Origin: Planctomycetota bacterium
Lineage (GTDB): Bacteria; Planctomycetota; Phycisphaerae; Phycisphaerales; UBA1924
Direction: 5' to 3'
DNA: 54,719 nucleotides
Assembly: GCA_018242645.1 (NCBI GenBank)
Contig: JAFEBN010000002.1
Span: 1-54,719 of the forward strand
This document shows positions 26,013-35,888 of this stretch, one piece after another. The notes below the pieces were generated by a model that saw only the letters and a list, made by a program, of their open reading frames with translations, was not told where the DNA came from and made no database searches. Positions within the stretch are counted from its first letter, which is position 1. Each line of letters opens with the position of its first letter. The position numbers were made by a program, and so were the translations under genes.

Positions 26013-26423
26013 CTAGAGATTCGCGCTGATCGCTTTCGCCAGCGCGGCGCCGGCGCCGTGATCGAACGCGGTGGTGTTCCACTCGATCCCGAGTCCTTCT
26101 TCTCCAAACCGCGGGATGATGTGGAAGTGCACGTGCATCACTACCTGATGCGCCGACTTGCCGTTGTTTTGCAGCACATTGAAATCCGAGGCGCCGGTCG
26201 CCTTCATCACGGCACGGCAGATTCGGGGAAGCACGCGGCCGATCGCCGCGGCCGATTCGTCACTCAAGCGATCCAGTGTCGGTACCGCTTCTTTCGGAAT
26301 CACCAGCGTGTGGCCTTTGCTCAGCGGACCGATGTCGAGAAACGCGAACACCTTGTCATCCTCGTACACCTTGTGGGACGGGATTTCGCCGCGGATGATC
26401 TTTGAGAAAATCGTGTCGCTCAT
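26013..26423 (-). CDS. HIT (histidine triad) family nucleotide hydrolase
   Basis: The 136-residue protein belongs to the HINT branch, which typically cleaves purine nucleoside phosphoramidates. It starts with the family signature TIFSKIIRGEIPSHKVYEDD and has the GHTLVIPK strand. The catalytic histidine triad is HVHFHIIP (H97, H99, H101), and the upstream NNGKSAHQVVMH is conserved. TACGCT sits 6 nt before the ATG and no Shine-Dalgarno is seen. It is convergent with birA with no gap and divergent from mutL. The physiological substrate cannot be inferred. Confidence 0.93.
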   Translation of the reverse strand: MSDTIFSKIIRGEIPSHKVYEDDKVFAFLDIGPLSKGHTLVIPKEAVPTLDRLSDESAAAIGRVLPRICRAVMKATGASDFNVLQNNGKSAHQVVMHVHFHIIPRFGEEGLGIEWNTTAFDHGAGAALAKAISANL

Positions 26424-26429
26424 GGGTCA

Positions 26430-26435
26430 AGCGTA
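26430..26435 (-). promoter_or_regulatory. Putative -10 box for leaderless HIT-gene transcript
   Basis: TACGCT on the minus strand is followed by TGACCC and then the ATG at 26423. Confidence 0.45.
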
Positions 26436-26532
26436 ATCGCGACCCGGCAAGCCTGCTCGGCGCATCGACCTCCCGCGTTCCCTTGCTTTTCTCGGGCCTT
26501 TCGAGCGCAAGCAGTCCACCTCCCGAGACTGA

Positions 26533-26538
26533 TACCAT
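26533..26538 (+). promoter_or_regulatory. Putative -10 box for leaderless mutL transcript
   Basis: TACCAT is followed by 6 nt and then the GTG at 26545. There is no Shine-Dalgarno. Confidence 0.45.
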
Positions 26539-26544
26539 CGACCC

Positions 26545-28497
26545 GTGACCGTGGCCGCCCCATCCCGGATCCGCACACTCGCTCCGCTGGTTGCCAGCCA
26601 GATCGCCGCGGGCGAAGTGGTCGAACGCCCAGCGTCGGTCGTCAAGGAACTGGTCGAAAACGCAATCGACGCCGGGGCTACTCGCATCGAGGTTGAGCTT
26701 GAGCAAGGCGGCGTTGAACTCGTCCGCGTCGGTGACAACGGCTCGGGCATTTCGCGCGAGGACCTGCCGCTGGCACTGGCGCCCCACGCAACAAGCAAAG
26801 TCGCCTCGCTCGAAGACCTGGACCGCATCGCCACGCTCGGCTTCCGGGGCGAGGCACTTGCCTCCATTGCGTCCGTCAGCCGTATGACGATCCGCTCTCG
26901 CACGGCGGAAACCAACGAAGCCTTCGAACTGCACAGCGAGGGCGAACTCCGCCAGCCCGTCCAGCCCGCGGCATCGCCGGTCGGCACCACCGTGAGCGTC
27001 CGGAATCTCTTTTTCAACACGCCGGCCCGGCGCAAGTTCCTGAAAACGATCGCAACCGAACAGGGCCGGTGCGCCGACACGCTCACGGCGATCGCGCTCG
27101 CGCACCCCCTTCTGGGATTCTCGCTGCGCACCGACGGAAAAACCGTGTTCGATGTTCCGTTCAACCAGACACCCAAACAGCGCGTCCTCGCTCTGCTGGG
27201 CAGCGAGCTCGAGCCCGAGATGCTCTCGGTCGAATCCGACCAGCACGATTCCCGCGGCGTCTCGCTCTGGGGCCTGGTCGGCACACCCGCCATCGCGCGC
27301 GCGACCAACAAGGGCCAGCACGTTTTCGTCAACGGACGCCCCGTGCGTGACCGCACCGTGCAGCACGCGATCATGCAGGCGTATCGCGGATTGATCGAGC
27401 CCTCCCGGTTTCCGACCGCCGTTCTAATGCTTGAGATGTCGCCCGAAGCGGTGGACGTCAACGTCCATCCAACCAAGGCCGAAGTCCGCTTCCGCGATTC
27501 GAGCCTCGTTCACTCCGTGGTGTACCACGCGATCAGCCGGGCGCTGCGTGCCGCGGACCTGACGCCCACGTTCTTTGCTTCCGGGCAGAACTCGCCTGAG
27601 GTCAAGCATCCGACCGCGATCCTGCCCTCACCGTTTCAGCATCCCGTCGCTCCGCCCACACCGACTCAAACTCAGGCCTTTGTCGAATACCTGCAGCGAT
27701 TCACGCCCGGCACCGATCAACTCACCTTTCCGCTTCGTGCCGCGGGTGCAAGCAATCAAGCAACTCGGGAGATCCTCCACGAGATCGTCCAACCTCCACC
27801 GTTTCCCGCGCCGTCGGAGCCGGTGGGGGAGGTCGGGGAGGTGTTTGCGCCGCGGCGCATCGATCGCGTTCTGCAGGTGCACAACTCGTTCGTCGTCACA
27901 CAGGATGAGCACGGCGTGGTGATCGTCGATCAGCACGCGCTGCACGAACGGGTGATGTTCGAGGCGCTGCTGGCGCGAGTGGGGCAGGGCAACCTCGAGT
28001 CCCAGTCGCTGCTGACACCCGCGCTCATCGACGCCAGCGCCGATCAACTCGCCCGGCTCGAGGAAATGAAGGCGCTGCTGGAGCGCATCGGTGTGGAGGC
28101 CGAACCCGCCGGGCCGCGTTCGATCGCCGTGCGCGCCTTCCCGTCCTTTCTGTTCTCGCGCAACGTCGATCCCATCGATTTCATGCGCGATCTCTTCGCC
28201 CTGACCGACGAGAACGAGGAAGGCGCCGAGACGCCCTCGCTTCAGGCGTCCCGCGGTCCCGACTCGAACTCCAGCGTTCCGCGTCGCTCTTCCGACGAGC
28301 GACTGCTGCGCGATGTGCTCGACATGATGGCCTGCAAAGCCGCCATCAAGGCCGGTGACCACCTCTCCGACCTTGAACTCGACGAATTGCTCCGCCTCCG
28401 GGAAGCTGTTGAGCGCTCCAGCAACTGCCCCCACGGGCGTCCGACCACCGTCCGCCTCACCATCAAAGAACTCGAAAAACTGTTCGGCCGTTCCTGA
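26545..28497 (+). CDS. mutL: DNA mismatch repair protein MutL
   Basis: The 650-residue GHKL ATPase links mismatch recognition to strand removal. ATPase motifs are NAIDAGA (39-45), DNGSGI (64-69), HATSK (81-85) and GFRGEAL (99-105). The C-terminal half carries the endonuclease metal motif DQHALHERVMFE (from D462), then ACKAAIKAG near 596 and CPHGRP at 628-633. It is therefore the nicking type of MutL used by organisms without MutH. A Pro-rich linker (about 350-430) separates the halves. The GTG start is supported by the -10-like box 6 nt upstream and by the LAPLVASQIAAGEV motif close to the N-terminus. mutS is not in the window. Confidence 0.95.
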   Translation: MTVAAPSRIRTLAPLVASQIAAGEVVERPASVVKELVENAIDAGATRIEVELEQGGVELVRVGDNGSGISREDLPLALAPHATSKVASLEDLDRIATLGFRGEALASIASVSRMTIRSRTAETNEAFELHSEGELRQPVQPAASPVGTTVSVRNLFFNTPARRKFLKTIATEQGRCADTLTAIALAHPLLGFSLRTDGKTVFDVPFNQTPKQRVLALLGSELEPEMLSVESDQHDSRGVSLWGLVGTPAIARATNKGQHVFVNGRPVRDRTVQHAIMQAYRGLIEPSRFPTAVLMLEMSPEAVDVNVHPTKAEVRFRDSSLVHSVVYHAISRALRAADLTPTFFASGQNSPEVKHPTAILPSPFQHPVAPPTPTQTQAFVEYLQRFTPGTDQLTFPLRAAGASNQATREILHEIVQPPPFPAPSEPVGEVGEVFAPRRIDRVLQVHNSFVVTQDEHGVVIVDQHALHERVMFEALLARVGQGNLESQSLLTPALIDASADQLARLEEMKALLERIGVEAEPAGPRSIAVRAFPSFLFSRNVDPIDFMRDLFALTDENEEGAETPSLQASRGPDSNSSVPRRSSDERLLRDVLDMMACKAAIKAGDHLSDLELDELLRLREAVERSSNCPHGRPTTVRLTIKELEKLFGRS

Positions 28498-28569
28498 AAA
28501 CCGAGGGAATCTGAAGCCGAACTCGATCTCCCCCGAACAAGTACAGTGTGGGTACCTTCAGGAGGTTTC

Positions 28570-29850
28570 ATGCGCCGGACGACCATCTCGTTTGTGACCG
28601 CGACGCTTCTTCTCGCCGGTTCCGCCTTCGGCGCGCCGCAGGTATCCGACGATGAACTCTCCAAAGCGATGGAGACCTATGTCTCCGCGATGAACGAGGC
28701 GTTCCGCAGCGGCAAGCCGCCCACCGACGAGCAGAAGATCGCGATCGTGCAGCGCGCCTTCGGAAAGATCGACCCGGCCGCGCTTTCGCTCGAGCAGATC
28801 GGCGAGTTGTCCCAGCAGCGTGTTCTCGCCAGCATCGGCGACGCCGCTCCGTGGCTCGCGCGCCTCAACGAGTTTGCCGCCAAGCCCGGCGCCGAAGGCC
28901 TGCGCGCCCAGTTCTATAAGCTCAGCGTGCTTGCCCATGCGCCGGTCGATGCGCAAGTGAAAGCGTTGAGCGAGGCTCTCCGCAACCCCGCGCTGATCGT
29001 GGCGCTCGCAAAGGGCGATGATGTCGTGACCCAGCTCATGTCGTTGAGCGATCTGGACCCCAAAGTGCTCGCCGGCGCCAAGGCCGACATCCTGGCACTT
29101 GCCAAGACGCTCCCGACCGACGCTCAGCCCGAAGTCATCGGCATGGTGTATTCCGGCCTGCTCGACGCCGCGATCATCGCCGAGCCCGACGCCGCGGCAC
29201 GCGAGCCCCTCCGCCTGCGAATGGTCGAGGCCGCCAACGCCGGAGCCGCCAAGGCCCCGGCGGAACAGGCGTCCGCGTGGAAATCAATCGCCGCCAGCTT
29301 CGACTCCGCCTACGCCAAGACCGGTTTGCTCAACAACCCCGCGCCGGAACTGAACTTCCTCTGGTCGCAGGGGCTGCCCGACGGCGTGACCAAGCTGTCG
29401 GATCTCAAGGGCAAGGTGGTCGTGCTCGACTTCTGGGCGACCTGGTGCGGCCCCTGCATCGCCAGTTTCCCCAAGGTTGCGGAGATGCAGAAGAAGTACG
29501 ACGGCTACGACGTCGTCATCCTCGGGGTCACCAGCCCGCAGGGCTTCCACATCGATCCCAAGGCGACCGACCGCTCCAAGCGTCGCGTCGACACCAGCGG
29601 CAACCCGAGCAAAGAGTTCGAGCTGATGGTCCCCTTCGCCAAGTCGATGAATATGACCTGGCCCGTCGCGTTTACTTCGCAGCAGGTCTTTAACCCCGAC
29701 TACGGCATCCGCGGCATTCCGCACGTGGTCATCATCGATCCCAATGGCGTCGTCCGCTACCGCGGCCTTCACCCCATGCTCGACGCCGAGAAGAAAGATC
29801 AATACGTCAACGAACTGCTGAAAGAGGCCGGCAAAAAGACGCCGCAGTAA
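28570..29850 (+). CDS. Exported thioredoxin-like (TlpA family) protein with helical N-terminal domain
   Basis: The 426-residue protein has a signal peptide (MRRTTISFVTATLLLAGSAFG). About 230 residues of Ala/Leu-rich helical sequence follow, then a thioredoxin fold from about 265. The redox site is WCGPC (C293 and C296), preceded by KGKVVVLDFWAT. GIRGIPHVVIIDPNGVVRYRG supplies the cis-proline and last strands. An insert of about 30 residues (HIDPKATDRSKRRVDTSG) sits after the third strand. TlpA-like proteins reduce or oxidise cysteines outside the cytoplasm; the partner is unknown. AGGAGG lies 5 nt before the ATG, and a TACAGT hexamer at 28540 may be its -10 box. Confidence 0.85.
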   Translation: MRRTTISFVTATLLLAGSAFGAPQVSDDELSKAMETYVSAMNEAFRSGKPPTDEQKIAIVQRAFGKIDPAALSLEQIGELSQQRVLASIGDAAPWLARLNEFAAKPGAEGLRAQFYKLSVLAHAPVDAQVKALSEALRNPALIVALAKGDDVVTQLMSLSDLDPKVLAGAKADILALAKTLPTDAQPEVIGMVYSGLLDAAIIAEPDAAAREPLRLRMVEAANAGAAKAPAEQASAWKSIAASFDSAYAKTGLLNNPAPELNFLWSQGLPDGVTKLSDLKGKVVVLDFWATWCGPCIASFPKVAEMQKKYDGYDVVILGVTSPQGFHIDPKATDRSKRRVDTSGNPSKEFELMVPFAKSMNMTWPVAFTSQQVFNPDYGIRGIPHVVIIDPNGVVRYRGLHPMLDAEKKDQYVNELLKEAGKKTPQ

Positions 29851-29927
29851 CGCTCGTCTGCTCTTCCGATCCGACCCACGCGTCGGAGGCGGGCAGGCCG
29901 CGCGAAATAAAAGGCAGGTCGCCGGAC

Positions 29928-30494
29928 ATGCGGACAATCAGAGTATTCGAGCACGTCTCCCTCGATGGGTTGATCGCTCCCGACGGCGTGGACAGCGAAT
30001 ACGTGAATGGCGGCTGGACCGCTCCTTATCGCACCCCCGCTGGCGCCGCAATGCTGTCCGAAATGTACGGCGAGCGATTCGATCTGCTTCTTGGGCGGCG
30101 CACATACGACGTGTGGGCGGGTTTCTGGCCGCGCGTGGAAGGGGGCCCCTTTGCCGCCAAACTCAACGGAGCGCGAAAGTACGTGGTGACGCACCGCCCC
30201 GGAGATTTGCCATGGGGCCCGGCCGAGCGCCTTGAGGGAAACCTCGCAGAGGAATTGAGAAAGATCCAAGCCGACAGCGGGCCGGACTTGATCGTCTGCG
30301 GCAGCGGCACGGTGACCGCCGCGTTGCTCGACCAAGGTCTCGTGGACGAGTTGGTTCTGTGCGTGTATCCCGTTGTGCTCGGCGGGGGTACGCGGTTTGC
30401 AGGTCGCACTCCGTTGTCACTGAGACTCACAAGCTCGCAAGCGACGCCGACCGGCGTGCTGGTCAATGTTTACAGCAGGACGAACGGCCGGTAG
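29928..30494 (+). CDS. Dihydrofolate reductase-like (RibD C-terminal domain) protein
   Basis: The 188-residue protein is of the RibD_C/DHFR-like superfamily. It begins with IRVFEHVSLDGLIAPDG, has LLLGRRTYDVWAGFWP near residue 50, a KYVVT strand, and the NADPH-binding LIVCGSGTVTAALLDQGLVDELVL with PVVLGGGTRFA. Members such as YyaP/YwjB are generally uncharacterised reductases. It is not the riboflavin enzyme itself, because the deaminase half is absent. There is only a weak ribosome binding site (GGCAGG 10 nt upstream). The preceding gap contains a 6-bp hairpin (TCCGAC/GTCGGA) without a T run. Confidence 0.85.
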   Translation: MRTIRVFEHVSLDGLIAPDGVDSEYVNGGWTAPYRTPAGAAMLSEMYGERFDLLLGRRTYDVWAGFWPRVEGGPFAAKLNGARKYVVTHRPGDLPWGPAERLEGNLAEELRKIQADSGPDLIVCGSGTVTAALLDQGLVDELVLCVYPVVLGGGTRFAGRTPLSLRLTSSQATPTGVLVNVYSRTNGR

Positions 30495-30622
30495 CCCGCG
30501 GCCCGGAACCTGGCCGCAACCCTCCCGGCATCGGATCGGGTGGACTCTCATGTGCTTCATGCTGAACAGGTAGGCTTTCTCTATGACCCTGCGCGGCAAA
30601 CGTGCAAAAGGAGGTGTCCGAC

Positions 30623-31195
30623 ATGGAGTTCCTGTCGCAGCTTTGGCTACCGATTCTGATTTCCGGTGTTTCGGTCTGGATCGCGAGCTTCATCGCCTGG
30701 ATGATGATCGGTCACCACAGGAAAGACCGCGATGCGATCCCCGGCGGGGGCGAACAGGCGTTCATGGACACGGTCACGCGGATGAACATCAAGCCCGGCA
30801 ATTACGGGTTTCCCGATTTCTGCCAGCATGACAACCTGCCGCGGCAGGAGCGGATGGCCGCCAGGAAGGCGCTCTACGACCGACGCCCGATGGGCACGCT
30901 GCGAGTCTGGGGTGAGATGAACATGGGCGTCAACATGCTTGTGACGTTCCTGTTCTACCTCGTGACCAGCGCGATGATCGGGTATCTGACGTGGGCGGCG
31001 TTCGGACGTGGAGCGAGCGCGGGGAAGATTGTTCAGGTCGCCGGAACGGCCGGCATCCTCGCGTATTGCTTTGCCTCGTTTCCTCACGACATCTGGTTTC
31101 AGAAGAAGCGGCGTGCGATGATGATGGACTGGCTGGACGGGATCGTGTTCGGGTTGATCACGGGAGCGATCTTCGCGTGGCTCTGGCCGAGGTGA
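30623..31195 (+). CDS. Small integral membrane protein, four helices, unknown
   Basis: The 190-residue protein has hydrophobic segments at about 5-27, 105-130, 140-160 and 168-188. The cytoplasm-facing stretch between the first two contains PGNYGFPDFCQHDNLPRQER. FPHDIWFQKKRR precedes the last helix, which ends AWLWPR. I do not recognise a family. A strong AAAGGAGG sits 7 nt before the ATG at 30623; a start 21 nt further upstream would overlap it and is rejected. The neighbours give no clear functional link. Confidence 0.7.
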   Translation: MEFLSQLWLPILISGVSVWIASFIAWMMIGHHRKDRDAIPGGGEQAFMDTVTRMNIKPGNYGFPDFCQHDNLPRQERMAARKALYDRRPMGTLRVWGEMNMGVNMLVTFLFYLVTSAMIGYLTWAAFGRGASAGKIVQVAGTAGILAYCFASFPHDIWFQKKRRAMMMDWLDGIVFGLITGAIFAWLWPR

Positions 31196-31474
31196 CTTCC
31201 GGCGCCTTCGAGACCTCTTGAACAGCCTTCCCGCCGATCGACATCATTCTCGGGGGTGCTCCGTGAGCCGCTCCTTCTCACGAAAGCATCCAAATGCGGG
31301 GTATGCGCGCGAACCGGCACTTGTCGGGCCGCGCGGGGGAAAGGTTCGCGCAGAGAGGCTGCCGGGAGACGTCGATACGGCAGCTTTCATCAATTGCATT
31401 CAAAGCCTGAAACGCCGAAGCTTCGCGCTGGTACGAAGACGGTCGATCCCCACCGGGCATCAGGAGAAACGGCA
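31196..31474. other. Intergenic region before the aldo/keto reductase-like gene
   Basis: This 279-bp stretch contains an open frame (31218-31478) without a ribosome binding site or family features, which I do not accept as a gene. I see no hairpin terminator. The ribosome binding site of the next gene (CAGGAG) is at its right end. Confidence 0.4.
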
Positions 31475-32467
31475 ATGAAGCAGTTTGAAGAAGTGCGGAT
31501 TTCACGGCGCGCGTGGCTCGGTCTGTCGCTCGGCGCGGGGGCGGCGCTGGCCCTGACGCCGAAGCTGCTCGGCGCCCTCGACCAGGCGGGCGGCAGGCTG
31601 ATCGAGCGGGCGATTCCTTCTTCGGGTGAGATGCTGCCGGTGATCGGCCTGCAATTCGGGAATCCGCCGCCGCCGGATCAGGCCGCGCTCAAGGAAATGC
31701 TCAAGACGCTGATCGAGAACGGCGGGCGGTTCTTCGACACGGCGCACCAGTCGATGCCGGGGGCGGAGGACGCCAGCGCGAGGGTCGTGACGGAGCTCGG
31801 AGTTCAGGGAAAAGTTTTTGTGGCGACGCGAGGGTCGCCGCCCGGGCCGCCGCAACCAGGGGCCGGGCCGGTGAAGTCGCAGATCGAGCAGTCGCTGGCG
31901 CGCTTCAAAGTCTCGAAGCTGGACTTGGTCTTCGTGGGTTCGGCGGCAGCGAACGCGGCGCAGCACGCCGCGGCGCAGGAGCTGAAGAAACAGGGCGTGA
32001 TCCGTTACATCGGGATATCGGCGATCTCGGACCAGAAGTACGCGGCGCTCGAGACTGCGATGAAAAACGAAGCGATCGACTTCATCGGCGTGGATTACTC
32101 GATCGACAATCGGGCGGTGGTGGAGGTCACGCTGCTGCCCCTGGCACAGGAGCGGAAGATCGGCGTGGTGTCATACTTCCCTTTCGGCGAGTTCGGGACA
32201 GGCAGCCTGTTCCGGCGTGCAGGCGCGACACCGCTGCCCGAGTGGGCCGCGGAGTTTGATGCGAAAACCTGGGCGCAGTTCTTCCTCAAGTACATCATCG
32301 GCCACCCAGCGATCACGGTCGTGCGTACGGGGACCACTAAACCCGGGCACATGCTTGACAACGTGGGCGGCGGCATTGGACGGCTGCCGGATCAGGCGAT
32401 GCGGAAGCGCATGGCGGCACTGGTCGATTCGTGGCCGCGCGAGAAGCCGGCGGGCAGGAAGCCTTAA
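31475..32467 (+). CDS. Tat-exported aldo/keto reductase-like protein with degenerate active site
   Basis: The 330-residue protein starts with a twin-arginine signal (ISRRAWLGLSLGAGAALALTP), so it should cross the membrane folded. The rest follows the aldo/keto reductase barrel: GGRFFDTAHQS, then KVFVATRG, then SLARFKVSKLDLVFVG, then GVIRYIGISAISD and a C-terminal PAITVVRTGTTKPGHMLDN matching the cofactor-binding end. Of the usual Asp-Tyr-Lys-His tetrad only D88 is kept. The tyrosine position is S93, the lysine position R119 and the histidine position G155. It may therefore have lost reductase activity or changed chemistry. CAGGAGAAACGGCA before the ATG is a good ribosome binding site. Confidence 0.8.
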   Translation: MKQFEEVRISRRAWLGLSLGAGAALALTPKLLGALDQAGGRLIERAIPSSGEMLPVIGLQFGNPPPPDQAALKEMLKTLIENGGRFFDTAHQSMPGAEDASARVVTELGVQGKVFVATRGSPPGPPQPGAGPVKSQIEQSLARFKVSKLDLVFVGSAAANAAQHAAAQELKKQGVIRYIGISAISDQKYAALETAMKNEAIDFIGVDYSIDNRAVVEVTLLPLAQERKIGVVSYFPFGEFGTGSLFRRAGATPLPEWAAEFDAKTWAQFFLKYIIGHPAITVVRTGTTKPGHMLDNVGGGIGRLPDQAMRKRMAALVDSWPREKPAGRKP

Positions 32468-32520
32468 GAGAAGGTCGGCGCGAGATGAATCGCCGCGGAC
32501 GGTGCGCCCGCGCTCTTACG

Positions 32521-33735
<1,215 letters not shown>

Positions 33736-33929
33736 GGTTTGGTCTCCGAAACGCAACAGAAGAGGATAGCGCAGGGGAGGGCTTTTACTCAAAGTTCTCC
33801 ACCGGCCTCGCGCGCAAAAACAGCAGAAATCGCAAGGAAAATCCACGCGTTCGCAAGCCGTTCATCCGCGGCGCGCCGGGCGCACTTCTCGCGCCGTCGA
33901 GCGTTCAATAATCTCAGGCAGGAGAAACC

Positions 33930-34808
33930 ATGGCCACACGCCTCGACGTGCTCAAGACCTACAAGCTCTACATCGATGGGAAATTCCCGCGAACCGAATC
34001 CGGGCGCACGATGATCGTGGAGGGCGCCAAGGGCAAAGTTTTCGCGCACCTCTGCAAGGCCAGCCGCAAAGACCTCCGCGAAGCAGTCGAAGCGGCCCGC
34101 AAGGCTCAACCCGGCTGGGCGGGCGCGACCGCCTACCTGCGCGGCCAAATCCTCTACCGCATCGCGGAGATGCTCGAAGGCAAGAAGCAGGAACTCGTCG
34201 ATTCAATTGACGCGGCCGGCAGGCGAGCCAAGGCGAAGACCCTCGACGCCCACACCGAAGTGCTCGCATCCATCGACCGCCTCGTTTGCTTCGCCGGTTG
34301 GGCCGACAAGTACGCGCAGGTGCTCGGCTGCAACAATCCGGTCGCGGGCCCGTACTACAACTTCACCGCACCGGAGCCTTCCGGGGTGGTGGCCGTGATC
34401 GCGCCCGACGAGGCGCCCCTTCTCGCCTTTGTCTCGCTGCTGGCCCCGGCGGTGTGCGCCGGCAACGCCGTCGTGGCGCTCGCGAGCGAAACCAATCCGG
34501 TGCCCGCCGCCGTGCTCGCCGAGGCCTGCGCGACCGGCGATGTGCCCGGCGGCGTGATCAACATCCTCACCGGCGTGCGCTCCGAGCTGCTGCCGGTAAT
34601 TGCGGCCCACCGCGATATCGACGCGATTCATGCCGCCAACCTGACGCTGGAAGAGACGACGCTGCTCAAGCAGGGGGCCGCGGAGAACATCAAACGCGTC
34701 ATTGTCCGCACCGTGCCGGATTGGCTGGACACCGCCGATGCCCACAGTCCCTGGCGCATCGAGCCGCTGATCGATTTCAAGACGATGTGGCACCCTGCGT
34801 CGGCATGA
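33930..34808 (+). CDS. Short aldehyde dehydrogenase-like protein lacking the catalytic domain
   Basis: The 292-residue protein matches the N-terminal, NAD-binding part of the aldehyde dehydrogenase fold: KTYKLYIDGKFPRTESGR, then SRKDLREAVEAARKAQPGW, YLRGQILYRIAEMLEGK, PEPSGVVAVIAPDEAPLL and VPGGVINILTG. It ends where the catalytic cysteine domain should begin, with a 40-residue unrelated tail. It closely recalls the second, non-catalytic member of two-gene aldehyde dehydrogenases (ALDH16-like) found in several bacterial phyla. There it normally lies next to a full-length gene; here the nearest candidate is at 54307-54719. CAGGAGAAACC precedes the ATG. Its last 32 nt overlap the end of the opposing membrane-protein gene. 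Confidence 0.75.
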   Translation: MATRLDVLKTYKLYIDGKFPRTESGRTMIVEGAKGKVFAHLCKASRKDLREAVEAARKAQPGWAGATAYLRGQILYRIAEMLEGKKQELVDSIDAAGRRAKAKTLDAHTEVLASIDRLVCFAGWADKYAQVLGCNNPVAGPYYNFTAPEPSGVVAVIAPDEAPLLAFVSLLAPAVCAGNAVVALASETNPVPAAVLAEACATGDVPGGVINILTGVRSELLPVIAAHRDIDAIHAANLTLEETTLLKQGAAENIKRVIVRTVPDWLDTADAHSPWRIEPLIDFKTMWHPASA

Positions 34809-35628
34809 CGGGGTTCTCGTCGCGCGTCGTGCAGGAATCGAATGCCTGAACGATGATGTGTACCCCCGCACAGAGCAGGCCGGTCAGCACCATCGCCAGC
34901 ACGCTCAGCAGAGCAATCCGCAAGGCGTCCGCGATGCCCGCCAGCGATGTCGTCAGGTGTCCTTTGGTGACGAGCAGGAGCAACCCCGCCGTGATGGGCA
35001 ACGACCACTGTCCCAGAAGCCTCATCCATTTCGGGACCGTGTCGTCCGCTTTGGCCGGCGTCAGCAAGGTCTTCATGCCGTAGAGCACGCAACCAAGCGT
35101 GGTGATCAGCGCGCCCAGCGTGACGATGCCGCCAAGCCCGGCACGCCCCGGCTTGATGCTCATGGACAACTCGCCATCGAACGCCGTGAGCAGCACGCCG
35201 AACGTCACCGCGGCGCCGGTGTAAACGGCGCCCCGCAGCGCGAGCGGACCGGCGCCCGGCGTGCGACGAAGAACCGTCCACGCCGCAACCAGGCCGAGAG
35301 CGAATGCAAGCAGTCCTCGAGCTAGCAGCCACGTGTGCAGCTTCCAGTCGCCTATCTGTCCCGTTGCGCCGAGATACCCCAGGATCGACGCCGCAAGCAC
35401 GGTTCCTGCGACACAGGCGATCGCCAGCCCTTGGCCGTCCGAAAATCTCCCGCGTGAGACGGCAAGGCCGAAGCCGGCCGCGAGAAGCGTGAGCACCTCG
35501 AACCCGACCAGCGTCCAAGGCGGGTGGGGCGCCGCAAGGAACGCCGCCCCCAACGTGCCAACGGCGCTCAGCCCGGTGAGCAGACTGAGGGCGGCAATCA
35601 GAAATCGCAGTGCGGGTGAAAGGGTCAT
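34777..35628 (-). CDS. Multi-pass membrane protein, unknown
   Basis: The 283-residue protein is almost wholly hydrophobic, with about seven or eight likely membrane helices: near 8-28, 37-55, 65-88, 98-118, 130-150, 160-182, 208-228 and 240-262. The C-terminal 20 residues are polar. No motif points to a transporter family. I use the ATG at 35628 (MTLSPALRFLIAALS) because the 40 upstream codons are unlike protein; TACGAT lies 10 nt upstream. Its 3' end overlaps the end of the convergent aldehyde dehydrogenase-like gene by 32 bp. Confidence 0.65.
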   Translation of the reverse strand: MTLSPALRFLIAALSLLTGLSAVGTLGAAFLAAPHPPWTLVGFEVLTLLAAGFGLAVSRGRFSDGQGLAIACVAGTVLAASILGYLGATGQIGDWKLHTWLLARGLLAFALGLVAAWTVLRRTPGAGPLALRGAVYTGAAVTFGVLLTAFDGELSMSIKPGRAGLGGIVTLGALITTLGCVLYGMKTLLTPAKADDTVPKWMRLLGQWSLPITAGLLLLVTKGHLTTSLAGIADALRIALLSVLAMVLTGLLCAGVHIIVQAFDSCTTRDENPVMPTQGATSS

Positions 35629-35888
35629 GCGGTCGCCAATCGTAACTTCCGGAGAAGTATCGGTCGCCGCGTGTCCGGTGTTCGGTCGCTGTGGGAGGCT
35701 CCCTCGCCAAAGGAACGCCATTTGCGAAGCGTGGTAGGGGGGTGCCAAGCGGGCCTTTGCGGTCTGGGCGAGGCAGTTTTTGCGCCAGTGGTGGTTTGGC
35801 GGGGGCGGGCCCCGGCGGGGACCGGATTTGGTCGATATTGACGTCAGACAAGGCGGGCGGCGCTCGCGAGAAGAGACGGAGGCGGACG

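Noticed and set aside
29865-29890. Hairpin TCCGAC/GTCGGA after the thioredoxin-like gene as a terminator
   Set aside because: The stem is short and no T run follows on either strand.
31218-31478. 86-codon frame before the aldo/keto reductase-like gene
   Set aside because: It has no ribosome binding site or recognisable motif, and it covers the ribosome binding site and start of the real gene.
35629-35888. Possible sigma-54 or sigma-28 promoter before fliD
   Set aside because: GG/GC elements and TTTGC-like strings exist, but none has the required spacing.
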